Part shown: positions 1 through 9,155 of the stretch, one piece after another
Position numbering within the stretch: position 1 is the first letter of the stretch
How the letters are laid out: each line of letters opens with the position of its first letter
Origin: Desulfobulbus rhabdoformis
GTDB lineage: Bacteria > Desulfobacterota > Desulfobulbia > Desulfobulbales > Desulfobulbaceae
Length of the DNA: 64,000 nucleotides
Direction of reading: 5' to 3'
NCBI RefSeq assembly: GCF_016919065.1
Contig: NZ_JAFFQA010000001.1
Location: 62,001-126,000 of the forward strand
Made by a program: the position numbers and the translations under genes
The notes under the pieces: model-generated
The model's input: the letters and a program-made list of their open reading frames with translations, nothing else
What the model was told of the DNA's origin: nothing
The model's database searches: none

Positions 1-744
1 CTCGATCTCATCCAAAAGCAGGGTACCGCCGTCGGCATGTTCAAATTTGCCCACGCGGGCGGTACGCGCATCGGTAAAGGCTCCAGCCTCATGGCCAAAA
101 AGCTCGCTCTCGATCATATTTTCCGCCACCGCACCGCAGTTGATAGCCACGAAGTTCTGATTGCGACGACGGGAGTGCTCATGCAAGAGCCTGGCGACCA
201 GCTCTTTACCGGTTCCGGTTTCACCCACCAAAAGCACATCGGCATCGGTGTCGGCGATCTGGGCGATGGTGGCCCGCAGCCCTTGGGTGGCCGGGGTCAC
301 CCCGATAAAGCGCGGTCCGGGCAGGCTGTAGGTTTCAAGCTCGGTACGCAGGGCCCGGTTTTCCAGGGTGAGCATGCGTTTTTCCAGGGCTTTTGACACT
401 GTCTTCACCAGCCGTTCCGAGGAGTAGGGCTTTTCTAAAAAATCATAGGCACCATCCCGCATGGCCTGGACAGCGGTAGACACGTCCCCGTGTCCGGTAA
501 TGAGAATAATCGGAAGATCGCTATCTTCCTCATGCAGTTTACGCTGTAACTCAATCCCGCTCATACCCGGCAGACGAATATCGCAGACCACCACTCCCGG
601 CCAGCCATCGTTGAGTACCCGCAGGGCATCTTCTGCAGACTCATGACAGGTAACCTCGAAATCCGCCAACTCGAGCGTCTGGCGATTAGCCTGGCGGATG
701 TGCATTTCATCATCAATAAAGAGAACGTTTTTAAGTGGTTTCAT
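1..744 (-). CDS. Sigma-54-dependent response regulator, DctD-like (partial, C-terminus outside window)
   Basis: This is an NtrC-family regulator that activates sigma-54 promoters when phosphorylated by its sensor kinase. The visible 248 codons hold a receiver domain (phosphoacceptor Asp55 in VCDIRLPG, acidic pair D11-D12, Lys in LEKPYS) and the start of the AAA+ domain with Walker A GETGTGKE and the end of Walker B at LLLDEIE. The loop that normally reads GAFTGA reads GAFTDA here. The ATG lies inside the kinase stop (ATGA overlap), so the two are translationally coupled. The DctB-like partner suggests control of C4-dicarboxylate uptake, but no transporter is in view. The family is clear; the target is inferred. 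Confidence 0.93.
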   Translation of the reverse strand, partial: MKPLKNVLFIDDEMHIRQANRQTLELADFEVTCHESAEDALRVLNDGWPGVVVCDIRLPGMSGIELQRKLHEEDSDLPIILITGHGDVSTAVQAMRDGAYDFLEKPYSSERLVKTVSKALEKRMLTLENRALRTELETYSLPGPRFIGVTPATQGLRATIAQIADTDADVLLVGETGTGKELVARLLHEHSRRRNQNFVAINCGAVAENMIESELFGHEAGAFTDARTARVGKFEHADGGTLLLDEIE

Positions 745-2576
745 GACTGACTGATTTCTCTGTTAAGCGTTATCTCAAAGCAGGCCCCGACCCCGGTATG
801 CACCAGGCGAATGCGACCGCCCATGTCCTCCATGATTCGGGCAGAAATCGTCAGCCCCAAGCCCAGGCCTTTCCCCGGATCTTTGGTTGTAAAAAAGGGT
901 TCAAAGATACGTCGCCCCATGGCAGGGTCAATTCCCGGACCGTTATCCTGCACACGAAGCAGTACGGTATCCTCTTCACGAACGACCTCAATGCTTACCT
1001 TTTTTTTATCCTGCTCGGCAACCGCCTGTATGGCATTGGAGATCAGATTCACCAGCACCTGCTGCAACAGCACGGCATTGGCACGGACCCCCTCAAGCTC
1101 CTGGGGCATATCAATGGAGAGTTTGACTCCGGATTTGGCAAGGACTGGTGCCATCATCTCCATGGCGCCGTCGAGAACACCGTGCAGTGGAACAATGTTC
1201 AGTTTGCCACTACTCTTGCGGGCAAAGATCTTGAGCTGCATGGCAAGTCCCCCCATGCGCTCGGTCAACTCCTTGATCTGCTCCAGATTCCATTCAACAT
1301 TGTCTATACGGTTTTTGGCTAGAAACTGCACCGCGTTATCGGTGTAACTGCGAATGGCCGCCAAAGGCTGATTCAATTCATGGGTGATGACGGTACTCAT
1401 CTGTCCCAGGGCTGCCAGCTTTGCCGCGTGGATGAGTTCTCGCCTGGTTTTGCGCAACTCCTCTTCCGTTTTCTGCCGTTCGGCGATCTCCTGACGAAGC
1501 TGATCGTTGGTTTCGGTGAGGGCTGCGGTCCGCTCCACCACACGAATTTCAAGCTGTTCATTGGCCTCCTGCAGCATGCGGCGATTGTCCTCAATAAATT
1601 TCTGCCGTTCAGCCACCTGCTGCTGATGCTGCCAGTAAAGCAGGATGGTCAGAGCAGCTAATCCGGCTGCTCCCACGATACTGATCAAGGTGTAGATTAC
1701 CTGGGTTTCCACCGGCTTGAACTTGGACAGGGCATACACCTTCCAGCCTGCCTGATCCATAGCCGCTTCCTGCAGGAGAAAACTTTTGATCTTGCCGCTC
1801 TCTTCCAGCTTCAACTGGATGACCTTTCCCTGCTCCACTCGATGCTGCTCCACAAGGTTCAACGGTAAGAGAGAGGCGTTGGGATAACGCTGGGTTTCTG
1901 CAAGTCGCTTCTTCACCTGAGGATCCAAACTCCCCATGGTTCGAAAACGCCAGGGCTCACGGGTGGTGATAAAGATGACTCCATCCGGATCCACCACAAG
2001 AAAGTCGGCTTTCTGGTCAGACCAGTTTTCCTCGATGGAATCAATCTTGATCTTAATGACCACAGCACCCAATATCTTCCCCTCATAGCGAACCGGATAG
2101 GCAAAATAATAGCCACGTTCGCTGGAGGTGGTTCCCAGGGCAAAATAGCGGCCCAGCTTCCCTTCCATGGCCTGTTTGAAGTAGGGCCGATAACTGAAAT
2201 TGCGCCCGACAAAAGGCTTGGGCGTATTCCAGTTGGAAGCGGCAATGGTCAGCCCATCTCGATTCATCAGATAGGTATCTGAGGCATCACTGATAGTGTT
2301 AATGGTTTCCAGATAGAGATTGAGGGCATTGATTCGTTCACGACTGCCTGGATTCTGGAAAAAATTCACCAACTGTTTATTCGTGGCCAACAGCTCTGGA
2401 AGGCTTTCGTATTTTTCCAACACCCCACGCAGATAGGAAATGTAGAGTTCCATGCGGGTGTTGCCCTCTTTTGCCAGGCTGTCGAGCCCATGGTTATAGG
2501 CAAGGATGCCTCCTGCTCCGAGCGCGAGGACCAGGGCGAAAATAAAGGTTGGTATGAGAACTATAAATCGGCGCAT
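741..2576 (-). CDS. DctB-like sensor histidine kinase
   Basis: A 611-residue membrane sensor kinase. A transmembrane segment at about 5-27 and another at about 294-315 bracket a periplasmic double-Cache-type domain. A coiled coil follows (about 316-385), then HisKA with His399 in [13 protein letters not shown], and a HATPase domain with the N box NLISNAIQA and G1 box VQDNGPGID. The HELNQPL signature and the topology match DctB-type C4-dicarboxylate sensors, which autophosphorylate and pass phosphate to a DctD-type regulator. That regulator follows with a 4-base overlap. The ligand is inferred from the family only; other small carboxylates are possible. Confidence 0.92.
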   Translation of the reverse strand: MRRFIVLIPTFIFALVLALGAGGILAYNHGLDSLAKEGNTRMELYISYLRGVLEKYESLPELLATNKQLVNFFQNPGSRERINALNLYLETINTISDASDTYLMNRDGLTIAASNWNTPKPFVGRNFSYRPYFKQAMEGKLGRYFALGTTSSERGYYFAYPVRYEGKILGAVVIKIKIDSIEENWSDQKADFLVVDPDGVIFITTREPWRFRTMGSLDPQVKKRLAETQRYPNASLLPLNLVEQHRVEQGKVIQLKLEESGKIKSFLLQEAAMDQAGWKVYALSKFKPVETQVIYTLISIVGAAGLAALTILLYWQHQQQVAERQKFIEDNRRMLQEANEQLEIRVVERTAALTETNDQLRQEIAERQKTEEELRKTRRELIHAAKLAALGQMSTVITHELNQPLAAIRSYTDNAVQFLAKNRIDNVEWNLEQIKELTERMGGLAMQLKIFARKSSGKLNIVPLHGVLDGAMEMMAPVLAKSGVKLSIDMPQELEGVRANAVLLQQVLVNLISNAIQAVAEQDKKKVSIEVVREEDTVLLRVQDNGPGIDPAMGRRIFEPFFTTKDPGKGLGLGLTISARIMEDMGGRIRLVHTGVGACFEITLNREISQS

Positions 2577-2771
2577 AATCGTCTCAAGGAGATGAATGTC
2601 TTGGGAAAATAGGCACTATACACGTTTGTGGTAAAAACTTCAAAACGGAGGGAAGCGATGCCGGTGTCGAGGACACCGTCCCTTTCAGCGCGCCCCTGCC
2701 CTGTTCCACCAATTCCTGCTTGGCAGAGAGGCATTCTTAGTGTATTGCAGAGTGCATCCCAAGGATAGCCC

Positions 2772-3842
2772 ATGAACAAAAGAACGACTGAAACAACAAT
2801 CAATGATGGCCTGTGCGGCTGGGATGGATCCCTTGAGCAGCTCTGCCGACACTTTTCGGTGGATATCTCCCCGCTGCAAGATGTTGCAAAGATCTATCCG
2901 GCACGCATCAGCCCCTACTACCGCCAACTGATCCAGGCACCGGGTGACCCGATCTGGCATCAGGCCGTACCGGATCTGCAGGAACTGTCTGACCCTGAAG
3001 GCATTGAGGATCCGCTGGACGAAGAAAATCTCAGCCCGGTTCCCAATCTGGTGCATAAATATCCGGACAGGGCGCTATTTCTCATCAGTTCCCAGTGCCC
3101 GGTGTACTGCCGCTTCTGCACCCGCAAACGCAAGGTGGGCCGAAGCGAAATGCAGATCACCGAGGAAACCATTGCCGCTGGGCTCGACTACCTGCAGAAG
3201 ACACCGGCCATAAAAGATGTGCTTCTTTCCGGTGGCGACCCCTTCATGCTTGCCGATCAACAGCTGGAAAACATACTCAGTCGCCTGCGCAGGATACCAT
3301 CGGTTGAAACCATCCGTATTGGTACCCGGGTGCCCTGCACCCTACCCGCACGCGTTACGCCTGAACTCGCTGCAATGCTGGCACGCTTTCATCCGCTCTA
3401 CATCAACACCCACTTCAACCATCCTCGAGAACTGACCGCAGAGGCCAAACGTGCCTGTACCCTCTTAGCTGACGCGGGCATCCCCCTGGGCTGCCAGACA
3501 GTGCTCTTGCGTGGAGTCAATGATTCGGTTACAACGCTGCGGGAACTTTTTCGCGGTCTGCTGGCCATGCGGGTCAAGCCCTACTATCTCTTTCAGATTG
3601 ATCAAACCAAGGGCACTTCGCATTTTCGAACCACCATTGAGACCGGGCTTGCGCTGATGGCCGGTCTGATCGGACATATTTCAGGCATGGCCATTCCCAC
3701 CTATGCCCTCGACGCTCCCGGTGGCGGAGGAAAAATTCCCTTAACCCCCGCCTACATCACCGGTTGTGGGCAAACCTTGGAATTTACCACCTACAAGGGG
3801 CTTGCCTGCAGCTATCCCAACCGTCACTGGAACGGAACCTGA
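2772..3842 (+). CDS. KamA-family radical SAM enzyme (lysine 2,3-aminomutase-like)
   Basis: Radical SAM/PLP enzyme of the lysine 2,3-aminomutase group. The cluster motif is C109-x3-C113-x2-C116 (CPVYCRFC). The PLP lysine is K321 in DAPGGGGK, and both substrate-ammonium aspartates of the family appear conserved (D277 before the HFRT motif, D314 in LDAPGGGG). At 356 residues it lacks the C-terminal tail of classical KamA (about 416) and is nearer in size to EpmB. The HFRT and DAPGGGGK blocks resemble KamA/AblA more. No efp, epmA or ablB is nearby, so beta-lysine synthesis and EF-P modification both remain possible. The gene stands alone, divergent from the kinase operon. Confidence 0.88.
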   Translation: MNKRTTETTINDGLCGWDGSLEQLCRHFSVDISPLQDVAKIYPARISPYYRQLIQAPGDPIWHQAVPDLQELSDPEGIEDPLDEENLSPVPNLVHKYPDRALFLISSQCPVYCRFCTRKRKVGRSEMQITEETIAAGLDYLQKTPAIKDVLLSGGDPFMLADQQLENILSRLRRIPSVETIRIGTRVPCTLPARVTPELAAMLARFHPLYINTHFNHPRELTAEAKRACTLLADAGIPLGCQTVLLRGVNDSVTTLRELFRGLLAMRVKPYYLFQIDQTKGTSHFRTTIETGLALMAGLIGHISGMAIPTYALDAPGGGGKIPLTPAYITGCGQTLEFTTYKGLACSYPNRHWNGT

Positions 3843-3929
3843 TTTCTGGATGGACACCGGCTAATACGAATACAGCTGCTCGAGCCCCCTCCCTGCACTG
3901 TTGCGCAAATCTTTTTTTGAGAGACTTTC

Positions 3930-3958
3930 TTGGAGCAGGATTAAAAAAATTATATACT
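3930..3958 (+). promoter_or_regulatory. Predicted sigma-70 promoter of the HDOD-GGDEF gene
   Basis: TTGGAG (3930-3935) and TATACT (3953-3958) are separated by 17 bases of A/T-rich sequence. They lie about 90 bases upstream of the ATG at 4046, in a gap with no other gene. This is a pattern match only. Confidence 0.4.
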
Positions 3959-4045
3959 TCTGTTCATAATAAGCTATCCCCCTGAAACTGGTGCACCGAT
4001 GCATGCTCACGGTTTCGGGCACTATTTTACCTCCAGGGGTTATCT

Positions 4046-5641
4046 ATGTCGGCACAGAATGCTCCTTCGGAAGCGGTCCTCTCCACCATTTTCAATTCCA
4101 AGGATCTTCCAACCCTACCAATTATTGCCAGCAAACTGTTGGTACTGACAGCGCAGGAAGATACCCCCCTGACAGAAATAGCAACGCTCATCAGTCAGGA
4201 CATGGGGCTTTCCACGAAAATCCTCCGGGTTGCAAACTCCTCATTTTACAGCTTCCCCCAGCAGATAGCCTCCATCAATCAGGCGGTCTCCATCCTCGGA
4301 CTCAACGCTGTGCGTAGCTTGGTACTCAGCTTTTCCTTCCTCTCGCTGGGAGAAAAAAATAAAAAATCCAAATTTAACTTCGAACAATTCTGGGAACGTT
4401 CTCTGGTGGAAGCCGCTGGCACCAAACTGATTTTGGAGCAGATTCCCTATGCAGATACTGAAGAGGCGTTTACCTGCGGCCTTCTGCAGAATATCGGCCA
4501 GCTCATCTTTGCTACCACCCTTTCCCAAGAATACGAACAAATCCTGAATTCCCTTGAAGCTGGTAAGCAGGATAACAACAATGGACAGCAAATCGATCAA
4601 CGTCAGCTGGAACAAGAACTCATAGGGATAACGCACACAGAAGTGGGTTTTGAAGTGGCTAAGATGTGGGGCTTGCCCGAGAGCCTGTTACTGCCGATCA
4701 AGTTTCACCATCAGCCGACCAGTTATGAGGGTACCAACGAAAAAGTGACCCTATATATTCGAGCCGCTTATCTGGCAGGACTTCTGGCAAATATTTTCTA
4801 TTCAGAAACTCCCGAAGTCTTCCATAAGCAGTTTCGCACCGAGGCCAAGAATCTGCTGCAGCTCAAGATACGTGGGGTCAACACCGTCTTGAAAATGATT
4901 GACCAGACCATCGGGCAGTCGGCAAATTTTTTTGGAATCAAAATTAACGAGTTCAAATCAGTGGCCGAGATTCTCCAGGAGGCCAATCTTCGTCTCAGCC
5001 TAATCAACCTCTCCTATGAGGAGATGAACCGGGAACTGATCAAATCAAAGATGGCGCTGGAAAAAATAACCGAGGAACTGGAACAAAAAAACCGGCTCCT
5101 TGAAAACCTGGCCAACCTGGATGGGCTCACCGAAATCAATAACCATCGGTACTTTCAAATTTTTCTCGATTCTGAGATTAACCGCTGCATTCGCAATGAA
5201 CGCAGCCTGGGACTGCTGCTGGCAGACATCGATCATTTTAAAAAACTCAATGACACCTACGGCCATCAGACCGGAGACTTTATCCTCAAAGAATTCAGTC
5301 GCATCACCAAAGAGGTGATCCGCGAGTATGACCTCATCGCCCGTTACGGTGGTGAAGAATTTGTTTTTGTCCTTCCGGAAACCGGTGAGGAAGACGCCCT
5401 GGCTGTGGCGGAAAAACTCAGAAAGACCGTAGAGGACTACCCATTTGACGACGGTAATCTCACCTACCATGTAACCATCAGCGTTGGTGTCGCCTGCGCA
5501 GTTCCTTCTGAAGACGAAGAGTTTAACAAGAACGACTTTATCAACAATGCCGATGAGGCTCTCTACGAAGCCAAAAACAACGGGCGCAATCGTGTCGTCC
5601 TCCATCATCCCAAGAAAAAAAAGAAATGGTACAATTTCTAA
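4046..5641 (+). CDS. HDOD-GGDEF signalling protein (predicted diguanylate cyclase)
   Basis: A 531-residue soluble protein. Residues from about 15 to 280 form an HDOD domain (a regulatory domain without the catalytic HD metal site; note the early LPTLPIIASKLL segment). A coiled-coil linker lies at about 330-355, and a GGDEF domain runs to the C-terminus with the active-site motif GGEEF. The inhibitory I-site RxxD is intact (REYD, five residues before GGEEF), so the enzyme should make c-di-GMP and be product-inhibited. No membrane segment is visible. The lysine-rich tail is unremarkable. It appears monocistronic, with a plausible promoter about 90 bases upstream. Confidence 0.93.
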   Translation: MSAQNAPSEAVLSTIFNSKDLPTLPIIASKLLVLTAQEDTPLTEIATLISQDMGLSTKILRVANSSFYSFPQQIASINQAVSILGLNAVRSLVLSFSFLSLGEKNKKSKFNFEQFWERSLVEAAGTKLILEQIPYADTEEAFTCGLLQNIGQLIFATTLSQEYEQILNSLEAGKQDNNNGQQIDQRQLEQELIGITHTEVGFEVAKMWGLPESLLLPIKFHHQPTSYEGTNEKVTLYIRAAYLAGLLANIFYSETPEVFHKQFRTEAKNLLQLKIRGVNTVLKMIDQTIGQSANFFGIKINEFKSVAEILQEANLRLSLINLSYEEMNRELIKSKMALEKITEELEQKNRLLENLANLDGLTEINNHRYFQIFLDSEINRCIRNERSLGLLLADIDHFKKLNDTYGHQTGDFILKEFSRITKEVIREYDLIARYGGEEFVFVLPETGEEDALAVAEKLRKTVEDYPFDDGNLTYHVTISVGVACAVPSEDEEFNKNDFINNADEALYEAKNNGRNRVVLHHPKKKKKWYNF

Positions 5642-5769
5642 AGCTTTTTCTTTATGTGATTCCAAAAGATTTGCAAGACATTGATGGAGGAAAACGCCGC
5701 ACTTTGGTATCTTCAGGGATAAAAGATTTCTCTCTATTTATTGATGCATACTCTGAATAAGGAGGCTTA

Positions 5770-6687
5770 ATGAAACCACGACGTTCCAATATGTCCGTTC
5801 CTGGACATATTGAAAAAATGCACGGCAAGGCCAACCAATCGCTGGCTGATGTGGTCATGCTTGATCTTGAGGATTCTGTTCCGGTCGATGAAAAATCCAC
5901 CGCCAGAAAACAGGTGATTGATTCCCTCTTGAACTTTGACTGGTCAAAAAAAACGGTGACCGTTCGCATCAACTCGCTGGATACGCCTTTCGCTTTTCGG
6001 GACCTGATCGAAGTTGCAGAGAATGCAGGACATATCATTGATGCCATTGTTATTCCCAAGGTCAATACTGCAGGCGATATCTCTTTTGCCGACCGGATGC
6101 TCGCCGGTATTGAATTGGAAAAGAAGCTGGAACGGCCCATCGGGATCGAAGCCTCCATTGAAACGGCTGAAGGGTTGCGCAATGCCTCAAAAATAACCCA
6201 TGCAAGCAAACGTGTGCTCAGCCTGGTGTTTGGTATTGCCGATTACTCCGCCTCCATCGGTGCCCGTCTGGTTTCTATTTCCGGACATGGAGAAAAAGAA
6301 GAAGAACTCTACCCCGGTCATCGTTGGCATTTTGCCCTCTCCAACATGGTGATGAATGCCAAGTCCTACGGACGGTTGGCTATTGATGCTCCTTTTGGTA
6401 ATTTTAAAGACCTTGATGGGCTACGCCGTTCTGCAGTTATGGCCTGTGCCCTGGGCTGTGACGGTAAATGGGCTATTCACCCTTCGCAGATTGAGGTGAT
6501 TAACGAAGTCTTCACGCCATCAATTGACGACATCAAACTCGCCCAGAAGGTTATTGCCGCAGATGCGACAGCAAAATCGGAAGGCAGAGGTGCCATCGCC
6601 GTTGAAGGAAGGATGGTCGATCAGGCAACGGTCCGGTTGGCACAGAAGCTCTGTGATCAGGCCAAGTTTCTCGGGTTAATCAATTAG
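5770..6687 (+). CDS. CitE-like HpcH/HpaI aldolase family CoA-ester lyase
   Basis: A 305-residue TIM-barrel protein of the citrate lyase beta/malyl-CoA lyase family, preceded by a strong AAGGAGG site. Family features seen are the N-terminal RRSNMSVPGH substrate-binding start, VVMLDLEDSVPVDEK with the metal-adjacent acidic residues, IEASIETAEGL with the metal-ligand Glu, and the C-terminal KWAIHPSQIEVIN block. Such enzymes cleave or form beta-hydroxyacyl-CoA thioesters (malyl-CoA, citramalyl-CoA, citryl-CoA). No citD/citF citrate-lyase partners are adjacent, so a stand-alone CoA-ester lyase is more likely than a citrate lyase subunit. The substrate cannot be told from sequence alone. Confidence 0.88.
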   Translation: MKPRRSNMSVPGHIEKMHGKANQSLADVVMLDLEDSVPVDEKSTARKQVIDSLLNFDWSKKTVTVRINSLDTPFAFRDLIEVAENAGHIIDAIVIPKVNTAGDISFADRMLAGIELEKKLERPIGIEASIETAEGLRNASKITHASKRVLSLVFGIADYSASIGARLVSISGHGEKEEELYPGHRWHFALSNMVMNAKSYGRLAIDAPFGNFKDLDGLRRSAVMACALGCDGKWAIHPSQIEVINEVFTPSIDDIKLAQKVIAADATAKSEGRGAIAVEGRMVDQATVRLAQKLCDQAKFLGLIN

Positions 6688-6696
6688 CCAGTATTT

Positions 6697-6776
6697 GTTG
6701 CAGACCATGCCTGCAACAAGACTCACTGTTGATCGAGCACTGTGTTTGGGTGGACACTTTTTTTGTGCCCACCCAA
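6697..6776. other. Two hairpins between the lyase gene and the terminator
   Basis: Positions 6697-6703 and 6711-6717 form a perfect 7-bp stem (GTTGCAG/CTGCAAC). A second stem at about 6746-6776 pairs TTGGGTGG-x-CAC with GTG-x-CCACCCAA around a T7 loop. Neither is followed by a T-run in the + direction; they may protect the 3' end of the upstream message. Confidence 0.4.
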
Positions 6777-6803
6777 GGACTATGCTTTACCTTTACAGAG
6801 CTC

Positions 6804-6844
6804 AAAATAAAAAGGGGGTGTCGTCACCGACACCCCCTTTTTTT
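6804..6844. terminator. Bidirectional intrinsic terminator
   Basis: A perfect 10-bp G/C-rich stem (6814-6823 with 6828-6837, loop TCAC) has an A-tract on the left and T7 on the right. It therefore works on both strands and separates the convergent lyase (+) and carboxyltransferase operon (-). Confidence 0.93.
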
Positions 6845-6867
6845 ATGGACTACTTTAAGCGGCTGAA

Positions 6868-8844
6868 TTAACCGATAACGGCCAGTACAGCGTCTTTGGT
6901 AACAGAGTCACCGGAAGCAAAGCAGAGCTGTTTGACAACACCGTCGCAAGGTGCGGCCAGATTGTTCTCCATCTTCATGGCCTCGAGAACAACCACGGTG
7001 TCACCGGCTTTTACTTCGGCGCCTTCTGCGACCTCGTACTTAACAACCATACCAGGCATAGGAGCGGTCAGCGGGGTACCACCTTCTACTGCTACCGGAG
7101 CGGCTGCAGGTGCGGCAGCAGCCTTCGGTGCGGCGGCAGGTGCAGCGGCTTTAGGAGCAGCAGCAGGTGCAGCGGCGCGAGCAACCGGAGCAGCAGCAAC
7201 CATGGGCTGGAAGTCGCCTGTAGGATCTACATCAACGCTGAAGTACTCGCCGTCAACAAAGACGTTGAAGGTACGCACGTTCTCAGATTTCTCTGGAGCG
7301 TCAGCTTTGGGCTCAACCAGTTTACCGGCTTTGGCCTTGGCAACCAAAGAATCACGTTTCTTGACATCGTCAAGGGTGATGGGCTGTACTTCAGGCGGTG
7401 CCGGGGTAACGCCGTATTTCCACTCGAGGAATTTCTTACCGGTGACAGGGTAGATAGCGTAGAGTACGAGATCGTCGATGTCTTTGGCAAGATCACCGAT
7501 CTCGGCTTTGGCTTTCTCCATCTCGGGCTCGAGTACCTCGGCAGGACGGCAGGTGATGGGTGTTTCACCACGCGGATAGCCTTTGAGGGCTTTTTTCTGT
7601 AACTCAGCATCAATCGGTACAGCGGTTTTGCCATAGAGACCGTAACACAGGTCTTTTACCTGAGCTGTGATCATCTTGTAGCGCTCTTCAGGAGTATCGA
7701 AGAGGACGTTGTTTACGGTCTGGATACCAACGATCTGGCTGGTGGGGGTAACCAACGGAATCTGACCGAGGTCTTTACGGACCTTAGGCAGCTCTTTGTA
7801 GACCTGGTCGATCTTGTCGAGAGCATCCATCTCGCGCAGCTGGTTGACCAGGTTGGAGAGCATACCACCCGGGGTCTGATGCAGCAGTACGTTGATGTCG
7901 ATGATGGAGATCTTGGAATCGTCCATGAGGTGTTTATATTTCGGCATAACCTCTTTCTCAAGCACCTCGTTGATGGCAGCCAGTTTCTTGATATCGAAAC
8001 CGGTGTCACGGTTGGTACCGAGCAGAGCCATGACAAGCGGCTCAAGGGCTGCATGAGCAGTACGATACGCGTACGGAGTCATACAGGTATCAACGATATC
8101 ACAACCAGCCTCGATAGCCTTCAGGTGACTCATCGGAGACATACCAGAGGTAAAATGGCTATGGAGGTGAACCGGGGTTTTGGAAACTTCTTTGATTGCC
8201 TTAACGATGGCGTATGCATCATACGGAGCAATCAGACCGGCCATATCTTTAATACAGATAGAGTCGGCGCCCATGTCATCCAGAGCTTTAGCTTTGTTGA
8301 CATAATAATCCAGGTTGTATACCTCGCCGCCAAGACGGGGCTCAGTCAGGGTGTAACAAATACAACCCTGGAAATGTTTCCCGCTCTTTTTGATCTGTTT
8401 TACAACAGTCTCAAAGTTACGGTAGTCATTGAGGGCGTCAAAGGTACGGAAAACGTCCATACCGTTCTCAGCTGCGCGATCAACAAAGGCATAAGCCAGA
8501 TCGTCAGCGTAGTTACGGTAGCCAACCAGGTTCTGCGCACGCAGCAACATGGAGAACGGGGTTTTCTTGATGTAGCGTTTCAGGGTACGCAGGCGCTCCC
8601 ACGGATCCTCGTTGAGGAAGCGATGCATGGTATCAAAGGTAGCACCACCCCAGGTCTCGATTGCCCAGAAGCCGACTTCGTCCATCATCTCGGCTACGGG
8701 GATCATATCCTCGGTACGACCGCGAGTTGCAAATAAAGACTGATGACCGTCACGAAGGCTCAGATCCATTACTTTGACCGGATTCTCTGCTGCAGGCCGG
8801 TCGGCATCGTAGTTCATGGCGGTCGGTTTAACTTGGTCGCTCAT
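6868..8844 (-). CDS. Carboxyltransferase 5S-like subunit fused to biotin carrier (OadA/PycB/transcarboxylase family)
   Basis: A 658-residue protein that moves CO2 between biotin and a 2-oxoacid (pyruvate/oxaloacetate). The N-terminal half is a pyruvate carboxyltransferase TIM barrel with SLRDGHQS (about 29-36), the carbamylated-Lys block CIKDMAGL and the metal-binding HLHSH. A conserved carboxylase domain follows, then an Ala/Pro-rich linker (about 550-585), then a biotinyl domain with the biotin lysine K624 in EAMKMEN. A good SD (GGGAG) precedes the ATG. It is last in a sucC-sucD-12S-small protein operon. With no membrane OadB/MmdB gene nearby, a methylmalonyl-CoA:pyruvate transcarboxylase role is favoured over a sodium-pump decarboxylase. 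An OadA-type or pyruvate carboxylase B role is the alternative. Confidence 0.92.
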   Translation of the reverse strand: MSDQVKPTAMNYDADRPAAENPVKVMDLSLRDGHQSLFATRGRTEDMIPVAEMMDEVGFWAIETWGGATFDTMHRFLNEDPWERLRTLKRYIKKTPFSMLLRAQNLVGYRNYADDLAYAFVDRAAENGMDVFRTFDALNDYRNFETVVKQIKKSGKHFQGCICYTLTEPRLGGEVYNLDYYVNKAKALDDMGADSICIKDMAGLIAPYDAYAIVKAIKEVSKTPVHLHSHFTSGMSPMSHLKAIEAGCDIVDTCMTPYAYRTAHAALEPLVMALLGTNRDTGFDIKKLAAINEVLEKEVMPKYKHLMDDSKISIIDINVLLHQTPGGMLSNLVNQLREMDALDKIDQVYKELPKVRKDLGQIPLVTPTSQIVGIQTVNNVLFDTPEERYKMITAQVKDLCYGLYGKTAVPIDAELQKKALKGYPRGETPITCRPAEVLEPEMEKAKAEIGDLAKDIDDLVLYAIYPVTGKKFLEWKYGVTPAPPEVQPITLDDVKKRDSLVAKAKAGKLVEPKADAPEKSENVRTFNVFVDGEYFSVDVDPTGDFQPMVAAAPVARAAAPAAAPKAAAPAAAPKAAAAPAAAPVAVEGGTPLTAPMPGMVVKYEVAEGAEVKAGDTVVVLEAMKMENNLAAPCDGVVKQLCFASGDSVTKDAVLAVIG

Positions 8845-8902
8845 TGTCTGTATCTCCCTGTTATACGTTGTCGTTGAACGTCAAAAAGTCTCAAGAAGCC
8901 TT

Positions 8903-9100
8903 TTAGAAGGCTTTCATTTGAATCAGCCTACGGAAATTCATGATGTCCTGACGGCCGGCAATTGCCCATAAGTTAGGGCCTTTGGGTGCAGCATTGGCTG
9001 CAGCTGCCAGTTGCGCCTGGTACGCTGCCTCCTCTTCCTGCATCATATAGGCATTCACGGCTGCAAGGGCGGCAGCCATTTTTTTCTTTGCATTTGCCAT
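8903..9100 (-). CDS. Small accessory subunit of the carboxyltransferase complex (OadG/MmdD/MmdE tail-like)
   Basis: A 65-residue protein beginning MANAKKKM. This start is chosen over one 10 codons upstream because AGAGGAA lies just before it. It has an Ala-rich helical middle (about 9-40) and a C-terminus with W-x2-AGR-x4-M-x2-R pattern, reminiscent of the conserved end of the delta and epsilon subunits of sodium-pump decarboxylases. No transmembrane helix is evident, unlike OadG. It sits between the 12S-like and 5S/biotin genes on the same strand, so a role in assembling that complex is likely. The homology claim rests on the short tail motif only. Confidence 0.75.
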   Translation of the reverse strand: MANAKKKMAAALAAVNAYMMQEEEAAYQAQLAAAANAAPKGPNLWAIAGRQDIMNFRRLIQMKAF

Positions 9101-9155
9101 TAGTATTCCTCTTTTCTGTTGGCTCGGCACAGACCGAACCGATGCATGAGAGTGC

